The translations under genes and the position numbers were made by a program. The notes under the pieces are model-generated. The model was not told the origin of the DNA. It saw nothing but the letters and a program-made list of their open reading frames with translations, and searched no databases. A stretch of DNA of 64,000 bases from Nocardioides massiliensis (GTDB lineage Bacteria > Actinomycetota > Actinomycetes > Propionibacteriales > Nocardioidaceae). The DNA lies in contig NZ_JAUSQM010000001.1 of assembly GCF_030811215.1 (NCBI RefSeq), positions 558,001 to 622,000 of the forward strand, written 5' to 3'. Shown here piece after piece: positions 18,528-28,076 of this stretch. Within the stretch, counting starts at the first letter, position 1; each line of letters opens with the position of its first letter.

Positions 18528-20233
18528 CCTGACTCGTGCCACTTGAGCGGAGATCGCTGATGTCGTCGGTGTTTGTGCAGGTCAGGGGCTTGCGGACGCC
18601 GTGATTGACACACCCCGGGGCTCGATAGCCTCCGCTGGTGGTGCTCGTGCGGAAGGCGCAAGGGCGCTCGGGCAGCACGAAGGTCCAGCTCGCTGAACGC
18701 CGCGACGGGCGCGACGTGGTCCTCGAGCACGTCGGCACGGCTCGCACCGACGCCGAGCTGGCGGCGCTCCTGGCGCAAGCACGCAGGCGTCTGTACGACG
18801 GTCAGGAGGCTCTCGACCTCGACGGTGTCGGGCTCGAAGATGAGGGCGTGCCGCAACGCCCTGGCCTGATCACCAGCAAGCGCTCCGCGCTGCTGTGGCA
18901 GGTCCTGACCGAGGCATACTCCAGGCTCGGTTTCGACGTCATCGATGACGATGCGTTCGCCCAGCTCGTGCTGGCGCGGATCGTCGAGCCGACCTCGAAG
19001 GCCGACTCGGTGCGCGTGCTGAACGAGATCGGCGTCGCGCCAGCGTCGCTGCGCACGATGTTCCGTGCGCTGCAACGCGCCCAGCAACGCGACTACCGAG
19101 GCCAGATCGCAGGCGCCTGCTTCACCCACGCCCTGGCCGCCGGGGACGTGTCGCTGGTGCTCTACGACGTCACCACCCTCTACTTCGAAGCCGAGAACGA
19201 AGACGAGCTCCGCAAGGTCGGCTACTCCAAGGAACGCCGCGTCGACCCCCAGATCGTCGTCGGCCTGTTGGTGGATCGACGCGGGTTCCCCCTCGAGATC
19301 GGCTGCTTCGAGGGCAACAAAGCCGAGACCACCACGATCATCCCGATCGTCAAGCAGTTCGCGCAGCGCCACGGCATCGCAGACATGGTCGTGGTCGCCG
19401 ACGCCGGGATGTTGTCCGCGGGCAACCTGCGCGAGCTCGACGACGCCGGGCTGCGGTTCATCGTCGGCTCCCGAGTGACCAAAGCCCCCAAGGACCTGGA
19501 GTCCCACTTCCGCTGGCACGGGAACGCGTTCACCGACGCCCAGGTCATCGACACCATCACCCCGCGCGATCAGCGCGGCACCGCGGCGAAGTCCAGCGAC
19601 CCGCATCGACGCGCCGAACCCCGTCTGGGATCCGAAGGTGCATGCCAAGTCGTGGCGAGCGGTGTGGGCGTACTCGGCCAAGCGAGCCGCCCGGGACAAC
19701 AAGACGCTGACGTTGCAGAGAACAAGGCCCGTGCCGTCGTCGCCGGCGAGAAGACCGCCCGGACGCCGCGGTTCGTCAAGACCCGCAACGGCGCCACCGA
19801 ACTCGACGAGACCTCACTGGCCAGAGCACGTGACCTCGTCGGGCTCAAGGGTTACGTCACCAACATCGAGGCCACCCTCATGCCAGCGAGCGAGGTGATC
19901 GCGAGCTACCACGACCTCTGGCACGTCGAGCAGTCCTTCCGGATGTCCAAGACCGACCTCGCAGCACGACCGATGTTCCACCACACCCGCGACGCGATCG
20001 AGGCCCACCTCACCATCGTGTTCGCAGCCCTCGCGATCGCACGCGACCTGCAGAACCTCACCGGACTGAGCATCAAGAAGATCGTCCAGACCCTGCGACC
20101 GATCCAGCAGATCCGCGTGCAGATCGCCGGCCACGAACACATCGCCGCCGACCCGATCACCCCCGTCGCCGAGACGATCCTCACCGCACTCGGCATCGAT
20201 CCTCAGTGACACACCCCGGTGGCACGAGTCAGG
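18528..20233 (+). mobile_element. IS1634/IS1549-type insertion sequence (copy B)
   Basis: Perfect 15-bp inverted repeats CCTGACTCGTGCCAC (18528-18542) and its complement (20219-20233) bound a 1706-bp element carrying one transposase related to that of copy A. It is flanked by the 153-bp direct repeat described above. IS1549, the mycobacterial relative, is known for unusually long target duplications, which fits. Confidence 0.92.
18638..20209 (+). pseudogene. IS1634-type transposase with two compensating frameshifts
   Basis: The frame is open over 523 codons and has the family's core: VLYDVTTLYFEAENEDELRK, VVVADAGMLSAGNL, HFRWHGNAFTDAQVIDTI and the C-terminal YHDLWHVEQSFRMSK. Between about 19619 and 19722 the protein is nonsense; the expected PVWDPKVHAKSWRAVWAYSA stretch is in another frame. 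One extra C (19619-19622) and one missing G (about 19722) explain this. About 35 residues are therefore scrambled, and activity is doubtful unless these are sequencing errors. GTG 18638 is the likely start. Confidence 0.8.
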
Positions 20234-20433
20234 CGCCCAAGGGTCGACTCCGTCTACCCGCTCGACGAGGCGCCAACAGCGTTTCGCCGCATGGCGTCGG
20301 AGCCCAGTTCGGCAAGATCGTCATCCATCCTTGAATGGCGCGGCGCGAAGATGGCGAAGCCCTGTGCGTCAGGCTGAGGTGAGACACCGCTACTGAGTTC
20401 CTTCCCTGCACGGGGCGAGAAGCGAGACACCTG

Positions 20434-20841
20434 ATGACCATGACGTTGACCGACGCCGGCTCGTTCGATGATGGGGTGGTGACCCCACGAGCTGAGCGTC
20501 CCAAGCGCCGCACGTTCACTGCCGAGTACAAGGCCGCGATCTTGGCCGAGTACGACGCCGCCGACCGCGGTGACCGTGGGGCGATCTTGCGCCGCGAGGG
20601 CCTGTACTCCTCCCACATCGTGGAGTGGCGTAAGGCCGCTGCGGCTGGCGCGACCACGGCGCTGGGTCCGAAGACCAGAGATCGCCGTGATCGGGAGCTC
20701 GAGCAGCTGCGAGCGCGCGCGGAGAAGGCCGAGGCTGAGCTCGCCCGGACGAAGGCTGCGTTGGACATCGTGGGAAAAGCGCACGCGCTCTTGGAGACGC
20801 TCTCCGAGAGCACGGGCACGCCGAAGCCGCCGCAACGGTGA
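20434..20841 (+). CDS. IS3-family OrfA
   Basis: A 135-residue DNA-binding protein. The helix-turn-helix region is FTAEYKAAILAEYDAADRGD through GLYSSHIVEWRKA (residues about 30-70), followed by the coiled-coil-forming helix RRDRELEQLRARAEKAEAEL. The stop overlaps the GTG start of orfB by 4 bp. Start is ATG 20434. Confidence 0.88.
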   Translation: MTMTLTDAGSFDDGVVTPRAERPKRRTFTAEYKAAILAEYDAADRGDRGAILRREGLYSSHIVEWRKAAAAGATTALGPKTRDRRDRELEQLRARAEKAEAELARTKAALDIVGKAHALLETLSESTGTPKPPQR

Positions 20842-21845
20842 TCAACGCGGTCGTCGACGACCTCGCCGAGCACACCTCGACCAAGAAGGCGTGCGACCTG
20901 CTCGGGCGAGCCCGGGGCAGCCACTACCGGGCCAAACAGCCGGTCGTGCACGGACCGGCTCCGAAGCCGACGCGACCGGCGCCGCCGAACGCGCTCACGC
21001 TGGCCGAACGAGCCGAGGTGTTGGCGGTGTTGACTAGCGAGAGGTTCGTCGACAAGTCGGTGGCGCAGACCTGGGCCACGCTGCTCGATGAGGGCACCTA
21101 TCTGTGCTCAATGTCCACGATGCACCGGATCCTGCGCGCCCATGGCGCGGCCGGTGAGCGGCGCCGTCAGGCCACCCATCCGGCGCGCAAGAAGCCCGAA
21201 CTGCTGGCCACCGGCCCCGGTCAGGTCTGGTCGTGGGACATCACCAAGCTGCGCGGTCCCGGCCGCGGGATCTGGTTCCAGCTCTACGTGGTGCTCGACA
21301 TCTACTCCCGCTACGTCGTGGCCTGGACCGTCCAGAACGGCGAGGACTCCGAGATCGCCAAGACCATGCTCGAACACGCCATGGGCGTCCAAGGGATCCC
21401 CGAAGCTATCCACGCCGACCGGGGCACCTCGATGACCTCCAAGCCCGTGGCTCAGTTGCTGCTCGACCTGGGCGTCGACCGCAGCCACTCCCGACCACGA
21501 GTCAGCAACGACAACCCGTTCAGCGAAGCCGCGTTCAAAACGCTGAAGTACGCACCCGTCTTCCCCGAAGCCTTCGGATCCTTGGCGGACGCGAGAGCGT
21601 TCTGCGAGGCGTTCTTCGGCTACTACAACCACGAACACCGCCATTCCGGCATCGGCCTGCACACCCCCGCGTCGGTGCACCACGGCACCGCCACCGAGAT
21701 CCGCGCCCAACGCCAGGCCACCCTCGATGCCGCGCACGCGACTCATCCCGAACGGTTCGGCAACCGTCGACCCCAGGCACCGAGACTGCCAACGGCTGCT
21801 TGGATCAACCAGCCATCACCGGAGGCCCTCATACAGACCGCGTGA
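20838..21845 (+). CDS. IS3-family OrfB transposase
   Basis: A 335-residue integrase-like transposase. The DDE core shows VWSWDITKLRGPGRGIWF, HADRGTSMTSKPVAQLLLD and the Glu helix NDNPFSEAAFKTLKY, followed by the conserved NHEHRHSGIGLHTPASVHHG end. It starts at GTG 20838 within the end of orfA. It looks intact. Confidence 0.9.
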   Translation: MINAVVDDLAEHTSTKKACDLLGRARGSHYRAKQPVVHGPAPKPTRPAPPNALTLAERAEVLAVLTSERFVDKSVAQTWATLLDEGTYLCSMSTMHRILRAHGAAGERRRQATHPARKKPELLATGPGQVWSWDITKLRGPGRGIWFQLYVVLDIYSRYVVAWTVQNGEDSEIAKTMLEHAMGVQGIPEAIHADRGTSMTSKPVAQLLLDLGVDRSHSRPRVSNDNPFSEAAFKTLKYAPVFPEAFGSLADARAFCEAFFGYYNHEHRHSGIGLHTPASVHHGTATEIRAQRQATLDAAHATHPERFGNRRPQAPRLPTAAWINQPSPEALIQTA

Positions 21846-21959
21846 CGAAACGTGTCTCAGACTGCTTGACATCTTCCGAAGGGCCGGAGCGCGGCTTCCT
21901 CCCCTGAGTGCGAGATCAGTGACGTGCAGCTCAACAGGCCGCCCAGGAGACCGCAATAG

Positions 21960-22988
21960 TCAGCGCCGTCGCCGTGCCAGCCTAAGTGCAGCATTCGCCC
22001 CCCAGCCTGCGTCCGCCGGGTTGATCGTGGTCCCCGGCGACACGATGTCGTCGACGGCGTCCAGCACATCAGGCGTGAGCATCGTGTCAGCGGCCGGAAG
22101 CAGGCTGGTGAGTTGCTCCATTGATCTGGGACCGAGCAGCACCGAGGAGACAGCTGGATGGTTCTTCGCGAATGCCACTGCGAGATGCGGCAGAGGAATT
22201 CCCGAGTCGGCGGCGAGGGAGTGGAATTGGTCCAGTGCCGCCAGCTTCTGCTGATTGCTGGCCTCCGCGGGGTCGAATCGGCTCGCGTTCCGCCGCCGCC
22301 GATGGATCTGCGCCGCGTCCGTGCCGCCTTCAGGTACAAAGTGCCCAGAGAGCCATCCACCGGCAAGTGGGCTCCAGGTAATCGCACCCATCTTCTGCTC
22401 CGCACACACCGGTAGGAGGTCGGCCTCAATACCTCTCGCGAGCAGAGAGTAGGGCGGCTGCTCAGAGACGAGGCGTCCGGTCTGGCGCTCCCGGGCCGCC
22501 CATTGCGCCTCGATGATCTCGTGCGGACGGAACGTCGAGCACCCGAACATCCGAATCTTCCCAGCTCGGACGAGATCAGTGAGCGCCTCTAGGGTCTCGG
22601 CGATGTCGGTCCCGGGGTCAGGTCGGTGTACTTGGTAGAGGTCGATCCAGTCGGTCCCGAGACGGCGCAGGCTGTCCTCAACGGCGCGGGTGATCCAACG
22701 CCGAGAGTTGCCTTGCATGTTCACGTCGGGACCCATCGAGTGGTGAAACTTCGTGGCGAGAACGACGCCGTCACGCCGCCCCTCGATGGCGCGGCCAATG
22801 AACTGCTCGGACTCGCCATGGCTGTAAACATCGGCTGTGTCGATCAGGTTGATTCCCGCGTCGATTGCGGCGCGAATGATGGCGGCGCAGTCGCCAGCGT
22901 TTGAGTTGGCCCACCTGCCGAAGCCCATCCCACCGAGCCCCAGTGCGCTTACGCGCACGCCACTGGCACCGAGAACTCGATACTCCAT
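21960..22988 (-). CDS. Aldo/keto reductase
   Basis: A 342-residue NADPH-dependent (beta/alpha)8-barrel reductase. Family motifs are GLGGMGFG near the start, the catalytic region NLIDTADVYSHGESEQFIG (Asp and Tyr), the Lys in ATKFHHSMG, the His in LYQVHRPD, and the C-terminal cofactor region SSVLLGPRSMEQL. Such enzymes reduce aldehydes and ketones or act on sugars; the substrate is unknown. It is divergent from the VOC gene at 23060 across a 71-bp shared promoter region, so the two may be regulated together. Confidence 0.9.
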   Translation of the reverse strand: MEYRVLGASGVRVSALGLGGMGFGRWANSNAGDCAAIIRAAIDAGINLIDTADVYSHGESEQFIGRAIEGRRDGVVLATKFHHSMGPDVNMQGNSRRWITRAVEDSLRRLGTDWIDLYQVHRPDPGTDIAETLEALTDLVRAGKIRMFGCSTFRPHEIIEAQWAARERQTGRLVSEQPPYSLLARGIEADLLPVCAEQKMGAITWSPLAGGWLSGHFVPEGGTDAAQIHRRRRNASRFDPAEASNQQKLAALDQFHSLAADSGIPLPHLAVAFAKNHPAVSSVLLGPRSMEQLTSLLPAADTMLTPDVLDAVDDIVSPGTTINPADAGWGANAALRLARRRR

Positions 22989-23059
22989 GTAACATCTCTT
23001 TCGCTATCTGTACCATCTGTCTTTAACGTATCACTTAGCGCGTTTGGGATTGGAGAAGC

Positions 23060-24046
23060 ATGTACGACTTGCTCATCGCGGCGGACATGATGGTCGAGGA
23101 CCCTGATCGCCATGCCGACCTGTTGGTCAACAAGCTCGGTGTTCACTCACACCCACGGTGGCGCCAGGCTCCGGAGACCATGAACTCCAGCGACAACCGG
23201 ACGCACAACTACATTGCGCATTTCCTGCGCGTGAATAAGTCGCTCGCCGAGGCGCCGACCAGGCTGGAGCCGCAACATCATTGGGAGGTCCCCGCGGCAG
23301 TCGACCCGCTCTTTGGCGAACACCTCCGCAGCCTCGCGGAGTTCCAAGGCGTCCACCGGCCGATGAAGACGCACTCGCTGACAATCGCACACAACGCCAT
23401 GGAAGTACTGCTCGAGCGCTTGGCTTCCCGAGGATTGCCGTTCCGCGTTGCACCGGTCGACGACGTCCTCCCTTTCGAACGCGTGTGGGTCGGCTTGACA
23501 CCGACTGAACCGCGCTACCGTCCCGTCGTCGACGGCGGTCTGATGTTCGAGTTCCACGCGGCCGACCCCCTTCAGTTGCCCGCATCGATCTGGGATTCAC
23601 CAGCGCCTGCGCCGGCCGCACCTGAAGAAGGAGCGATGATCCGGATTCAGGCTCGAACGTTCCTCGTGCACGACCTCGATACGGTCCTGCGCCAACTCTC
23701 TGAGAACCTCGACTGGGAGCCCATGGGGCCGACAGAGATCTTCGAGAAGGAAGGCTTCCGGCGCGCCCAACTCGGCTTCCGGGTCGAGCACAGCGCGACT
23801 ATCGATCTGATCCAACCGCTGCGTTGGAACTGTGCGGTCGGAAAGTACATCCACACTTGGGGTCCTGGACCCTACGCTACCCGCATCCTGGTTAACGGCC
23901 TCGACGCCACCTCCGCGAATCTCTCGGAACGGGGCACCCGCCACGAGATCGTCGATGACGAGTCGGCGCACGGGGGTAGCAAGATCGTCGTCGATCCCAA
24001 TGAGCTCGACGGGACCCTGATCGAGTTCGTTGACTGGACTTGCTGA
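23060..24046 (+). CDS. VOC (glyoxalase/dioxygenase-like) family protein
   Basis: A 328-residue protein made of two vicinal-oxygen-chelate-like modules (residues about 1-175 and 193-325). The first begins YDLLIAADMMVEDPDRHADL and includes HSLTIAHNAMEVLLERL; the second begins IRIQARTFLVHDLDTVLRQL and ends LIEFVDW, the usual position of the Glu metal ligand. The family includes isomerases, glyoxalases and extradiol-type enzymes; the reaction here is unknown. It is divergent from the aldo/keto reductase and is followed after 85 bp by a DoxX-type gene. Confidence 0.7.
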   Translation: MYDLLIAADMMVEDPDRHADLLVNKLGVHSHPRWRQAPETMNSSDNRTHNYIAHFLRVNKSLAEAPTRLEPQHHWEVPAAVDPLFGEHLRSLAEFQGVHRPMKTHSLTIAHNAMEVLLERLASRGLPFRVAPVDDVLPFERVWVGLTPTEPRYRPVVDGGLMFEFHAADPLQLPASIWDSPAPAPAAPEEGAMIRIQARTFLVHDLDTVLRQLSENLDWEPMGPTEIFEKEGFRRAQLGFRVEHSATIDLIQPLRWNCAVGKYIHTWGPGPYATRILVNGLDATSANLSERGTRHEIVDDESAHGGSKIVVDPNELDGTLIEFVDWTC

Positions 24047-24131
24047 CAAGTCGCCACCTGCCCTTGCACTCTCTCATCAGGCCCTCCGCGGCTCTAATCC
24101 ATCCGCGAACCAATTTCGGAGCGTCTTTAAC

Positions 24132-24641
24132 ATGGACCACGACCTCGCGGCGCTGCTGCTGCGCTTCACTGTGGGTACCGTCTTCGTCGCCCACGGCTGG
24201 AACCACGGGTTCGGGCCGGGCGGGCTCGACGGCACCACGGGCTGGTTCAGGTCCATCGGACTGCAGCCACCACGCCTGCAGGCAGCCTTGTCCAGTTACG
24301 CGGAGATCGCAGTAGGGTTCGCGTTCATCGCGGGTGCATTCACGTCGGTCGCTGCAGCCGTGGCCGTCGGCATCATGGCCACGGCGTTTTTCACCGTCCA
24401 CCGCACGAACGGCTTCTTCATCTTCCGCGACGGGTATGAGTACGTGCTCCTAGTCGCTGCCGCGGCAGTCGCGCTCGCGACGCTCGGCCCGGGACGATGG
24501 TCGGTGGACAACGCGCTCGCTTTGGACCTGAGCGGGGGCTGGTGGGCCCTGAGCGCGGCGCTAAGCGGGATCGCGGCGAGCATTTCGATGCTCGCCGTCT
24601 GTTGGCGGCCGCCACCAGCTTCGGAGGGCGAAGCGGTATGA
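24132..24641 (+). CDS. DoxX-family membrane protein
   Basis: A 169-residue membrane protein with about four transmembrane segments. LLLRFTVGTVFVAHGWNHGFG with GWFRSIG is the DoxX beginning, followed by hydrophobic stretches at about 50-80, 95-115 and 130-155. DoxX proteins are associated with quinone/thiosulfate chemistry or redox stress; the job here is unknown. I chose ATG 24132 (MDHDLAALLLRF), the usual N-terminus of this family. It probably belongs to the same transcript as the VOC gene. Confidence 0.8.
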   Translation: MDHDLAALLLRFTVGTVFVAHGWNHGFGPGGLDGTTGWFRSIGLQPPRLQAALSSYAEIAVGFAFIAGAFTSVAAAVAVGIMATAFFTVHRTNGFFIFRDGYEYVLLVAAAAVALATLGPGRWSVDNALALDLSGGWWALSAALSGIAASISMLAVCWRPPPASEGEAV

Positions 24642-24757
24642 CTGCACCGCCTGCCTCACCAACTCTAGGATCAGAACTGACCAAGTGGGCTCTGGCGCTT
24701 TATAATCGAACTGGCTGATACCCGTGCCAACGCGGCCTCCCTGTCAGGGGTTGAAAC

Positions 24758-24935
24758 ATCCGAACTGCCCGAACTGCATGGAGTCGGGGAGATCACCGTG
24801 GCGATGGTGATGACCGTATGGCCCTATCCTGGACCGGAGAGCTTCCGCGCAGATCGCAGGGACCGCCGATTCCCTCGCCCTCGGACAACACGATCCGCCA
24901 CCGTCTCAACTGCGGCCGTGACCGCCAGCTAAACC
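24758..24935 (+). pseudogene. IS110-family transposase C-terminal remnant
   Basis: The frame reads ELPELHGVGEITVAMVMTVW, then, with small frameshifts, SAQIAGT and PIPSPSDNTIRHRLN...GRDRQLN, the conserved C-terminal domain of IS110 transposases (compare 10138-11223). It is degraded and is cut by the ISL3 element at 24936. The gap before it (24642-24757) holds nothing I recognise. Confidence 0.75.
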
Positions 24936-26413
24936 GGCTCTTCGTACCTGCGGTGGGTGTGAGCGACTCGCGGCGGTGAGCTGAGGGCGAGAAGGGGTCG
25001 AGGCCTTCCAAGATCGGGAGCGACCAAGCTGCCCAACCGGAAGGCCTCGACGGTGTCCGAGCCTACGGCGTGTTCCCGCGCGCGTTCATGTCCTGATCCC
25101 TCCTACTGCCAGCGCTGTGATCTGCTCGTCGGGCTCGAGGGCTTCCACGTCCTCGAGGTCGCCGAGCGCGGTGAGCGGCTGCGTGTCGTGGTGGAGTCCG
25201 CACCCTCGCCGATGGGCTGCCGGGTCTGCGGAGTCATCACCCACAGCCGCGGTCGCCGCGACGTGGTCCTGGTCGACGTGCCCTGCTTCGGCCGCCCGGT
25301 CCAGCTGATCTGGCGCAAGCGCACCTGGCGCTGCGCCGAGCCCACCTGCGAGGTCGGGGGGTTCACCGAGCAGCACGCACAGCTCGCCGCTCCGCGTGCG
25401 CTGCTGACCACGCGGGCGTGTTGATGGGCCATCGCCCAGCTGCGTCGTGAGCACGCGTCCGTGGCCGGTCTGGCTCGCCAGCTCGGCACGACGTGGCGCA
25501 CCGTGTGGCGCTCGATCAAGCCGCTGCTCGAACAGATGGCCGCCGATGAGGATCGCTTCGCCGACGTCGCCACCCTCGGGGTCGATGAGCACATCTGGCA
25601 CCACGTCTCCACCAAGCCCATCACCGACGGCGGCCGGGGACCGAAAGAGCTGACCGGGATGGTCGATCTGACCCGTGACCAGCAAGGACGCGTCCGCGCC
25701 AGGCTGCTGGACCTGGTCCCGGGCCGGTCGGGGAAGGCCTACGCCGACTGGCTCGACGAACGTGGCGAGGGCTTCCGGGCGGGCGTGAAGGTCGCCGCCT
25801 TGGACCCGTTCCAGGGCTACAAGACGGCGATCGACGACAAGCTCCAAGACGCCGTCGCGGTCCTCGACGCCTTCCACATCGTCAAGCTCGGCACCAACGC
25901 GGTCGATGAGTGCCGGCGCCGGGTCCAGCAAGAGACCCTGGGCCACCGTGGTCGCAAGGGCGACCCGCTCTACGGCATCTCGAAGCTTCTTCGCGCCGGG
26001 GCCGAGAAGCTCACCGACAAGCAGTGGACCCGCTTCGAGAACGCGATCGCCGCCAACGAGGCCCACCTGCAGGTCTACCTCGCCTGGTCCTGCGCCCAAC
26101 AGTTGCGCTCGGCCTACCGCCACCGCGACACCGCCGAGGGCAAGAAGATCGCCACCAAGATCATCGAGACGTTCCCGACCTGCCCCGTCCCGGAGATCGC
26201 CCGGCTGGGCCGCACCCTGAAGCGCTGGCGCACCGCGTTCCTGGCCTACTTCGACACTGGCCGCTCGAACAACGGCGGCACCGAAGCGGTCAACGGACTG
26301 ATCGAGCTGCACCGCCGCGTCGCCCGCGGGTTCCGCAACCGCGACAACTACCGACTACGCATGCTGCTCATCGGCGGCGGACTCACCAGCCCCCACCTCA
26401 AGTAAGAAGAGCC
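24936..26413 (+). mobile_element. ISL3-family insertion sequence
   Basis: The inverted repeats are GGCTCTTCGTACCTGCGGTG on the left and GGCTCTTCTTACTTGAGGTG read inward on the right. The 8-bp target duplication GCTAAACC lies at 24928-24935 and 26414-26421, which is the normal ISL3 size. Length is 1478 bp, with one transposase gene. It is inserted in the IS110 remnant. Confidence 0.93.
25053..26405 (+). pseudogene. ISL3-family transposase with an in-frame TGA
   Basis: The N-terminal zinc-finger part (CQRCDLL, CRVCG, WRCAEPTC) and the helix-turn-helix/DDE part (VAGLARQLGTTWRTVWRSIK, GVDEHIWHH, ALDPFQGYKTAI, DAFHIVKL, TEAVNGLIELHRR) are in the same frame, separated only by a TGA at 25422 in the place where relatives have Trp (RACWWAIGQL-type). 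A single TGG to TGA change therefore breaks an otherwise full-length gene of about 450 codons. GTG 25053 is the likely start. Confidence 0.88.
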
Positions 26414-26423
26414 GCTAAACCGG

Positions 26424-26829
26424 CTATCCGCAGTTGAACGTGGTGGCCTGCTGAATCAAGGTGCGGCGTCGGCGGGTTCGCCGAGCGCTGCGTAGCAGGA
26501 TACGGCTCTGGTAGTGCGCTGGATTGCGGTAGCCGCGTCCGGTGCGCTTGATCTGCTTGATCGAGGTGTTCGCGGCTTCGGTGCGGGCGTTGGTGACGCG
26601 GATGACGATGAAGGTCTCGATCTCGTCCCACCAGGCGCTGACGGTCTCCCACAGCCGCCAGGTCTCGTCCATGTCCGCGCCGAGCACGGCCAGCCCGAGC
26701 ATCCCGCGGGCGTGATCGGCTGCGTCGAGGTCGGTGCACGCCAGCAGCAGCCGCAGGCGTTCCTTCACGGCCCAGGCTGCGCCGATCTCGTCGGTGGGAT
26801 CATCGACGCGCAGCACCTGCTCGAGGCGA
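26424..26829 (-). pseudogene. ISL3-family transposase C-terminal remnant
   Basis: The minus frame from about LEQVLRVDDP through TNARTEAANTSIKQIKRTGR to the end at 26424 is the C-terminal third of a different ISL3 transposase. The N-terminal part is missing; the upstream boundary falls where the hsdM remnant begins. This fragment marks the deletion that removed most of hsdM. Confidence 0.75.
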
Positions 26830-26874
26830 TGTGAATCCAAGATCCAGGAATGGATGCGGCAGGTGGGGCTGTGA
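26830..26874 (+). pseudogene. Probable last codons of a lost hsdM
   Basis: In the frame just upstream of hsdS the codons read ESKIQEWMRQVGL and stop at TGA 26872-26874, overlapping the hsdS GTG by 4 bp (GTGA). That arrangement is typical of an hsdM-hsdS junction. Everything further upstream is ISL3 sequence, so the methyltransferase gene is gone. The assignment rests on position and overlap, not on a domain. Confidence 0.45.
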
Positions 26875-28072
26875 ACACCACTCCCCTTCGCTACTTGGTC
26901 GCGCTGAACGAATCCGTCCTGCCGGAAAGTACCGACCCTGATTTCAAGTTTCGATACATCGACATCTCTCAAGTGACCGCAACCGGCGAGGTCGTGATCC
27001 CAGAAGCCCTTATCAGGTTCAGCGAGGCACCGAGTCGCGCTCGCAGAATCGCAAAGCCAGGCGACACGGTGGTCTCGACTGTTCGGACATACCTCCGCGC
27101 GATCGCGGAGGTACCACACGCCGCTGACCCCTTGGTCTTCAGCACGGGCTTCGCCGTGTTGGCGCCGGGAAAGGTTGACGGCCGATTTTTGGCATACGCC
27201 TGTCGGGCGGAACCCTTTGTTGGCGAGGTAGTTTCTCGGAGTGTCGGCGTTAGCTACCCCGCAATCAACGCGAGCGACCTATTGAGCATCTCGATTGTGG
27301 CACCCGAGCGGAGCACGCAGCGGCGCATCGCAGACTTCCTGGATGACCGCGTCGCGCGGATCGACCAAATCATCGAGGAACGTCGCAAACAGGTCGTGCT
27401 CGGCGAGGAGTTGTTTCGCTCTTTGCTGCAGGCGACAGTCTGGGTTACGGAGTCGACCATGCCCCTCAAGCATCTCTTGACGTCAGTCACGAGCGGGCCA
27501 CGGGGCTGGGGGAGCCTAGTTGCCGAGGCGGGTACCCCGTTGGTCCGCATCGGCAATCTTTCTCCGCTCGGCATCGAACTGCGTCGACGGAACCTTGCCC
27601 AGGTCGCGGTGCCCAACAACGCCGAAGCCGAGCGTGCGACTCTTTTGCCGGTGACGTATTGCTCAGCATCACCGCCGCCTTCGGTGAGGAGGCTGTCTGG
27701 CGAGCTGGTGAAGGGACATTCTCACAGCACGTGGCACGTTTGCGCCCTCAAGACCCAGCGGACGCGGACTGGGTCGCCTGGACATTGCAGACGGCGCATG
27801 CCCACGACCAATACCTGCTGCACGCCTACGGCGGGACCAAGATCGGGATGGGACTCGACCAGGTTAAAAACCTCAATGTGCCTGCCGTCGACCGCCGCAT
27901 GCGCCACGAGATCTCAACAAAGCTTATTGCCGAGTGGGATCGGCATTCGTCCGCAGTCGATGCGTTGCGGCACTCCATCGATCTCCTCGCCGAGTACAAG
28001 ACTTCCCTCATCACCGCGGCGGTGACGGGCGACCTGGACGTGACGACTGCAGGCAGCGGGATCCCAGGGTGA
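26871..28072 (+). pseudogene. hsdS: Type I restriction-modification specificity subunit HsdS, frameshifted
   Basis: HsdS holds the two target-recognition domains of a type I enzyme. The first domain and conserved helix are complete (PLRYLVALNES to RRIADFLDDRVARIDQIIEERRKQ, about residues 5-185). The second domain begins MPLKHLLTSVTSGPRGWG; near 27650 one C is missing, so the frame changes between ATLLP and GDVLLSITAAFGEE. It then continues in the other frame to the end helix AEWDRHSSAVDALRHSIDLLAEYK at 28072. The corrected product has about 400 residues. It starts at GTG 26871 and lies 4 bp upstream of hsdR. Confidence 0.85.
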
Positions 28073-28076
28073 CTTT

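Larger units (their letters stand above)
20360..21877 (+). mobile_element. IS3-family insertion sequence with GAAG target duplication
   Basis: A 1518-bp insertion in the duplicated target of copy B. GAAG occurs at 20356-20359 and 21878-21881. The ends share an imperfect inverted repeat centred on TGAGACAC about 20 bp inside each end. orfA and orfB are both open, so the element may be active. Confidence 0.85.
20234..21907 (+). repeat. 153-bp target-site duplication, right copy, split by IS3
   Basis: The right copy runs from 20234 to 20359, is interrupted by the IS3 element (20360-21877) and its 4-bp duplication, and ends at 21882-21907. It is one base shorter than the left copy. This shows the IS3 element arrived after the IS1634-type element. 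Confidence 0.9.

Noticed and set aside
25422-25424. Selenocysteine or read-through at the ISL3 TGA
   Set aside because: Relatives have tryptophan here, there is no SECIS-like hairpin that I can see, and transposases are not selenoproteins; a point mutation is simpler.
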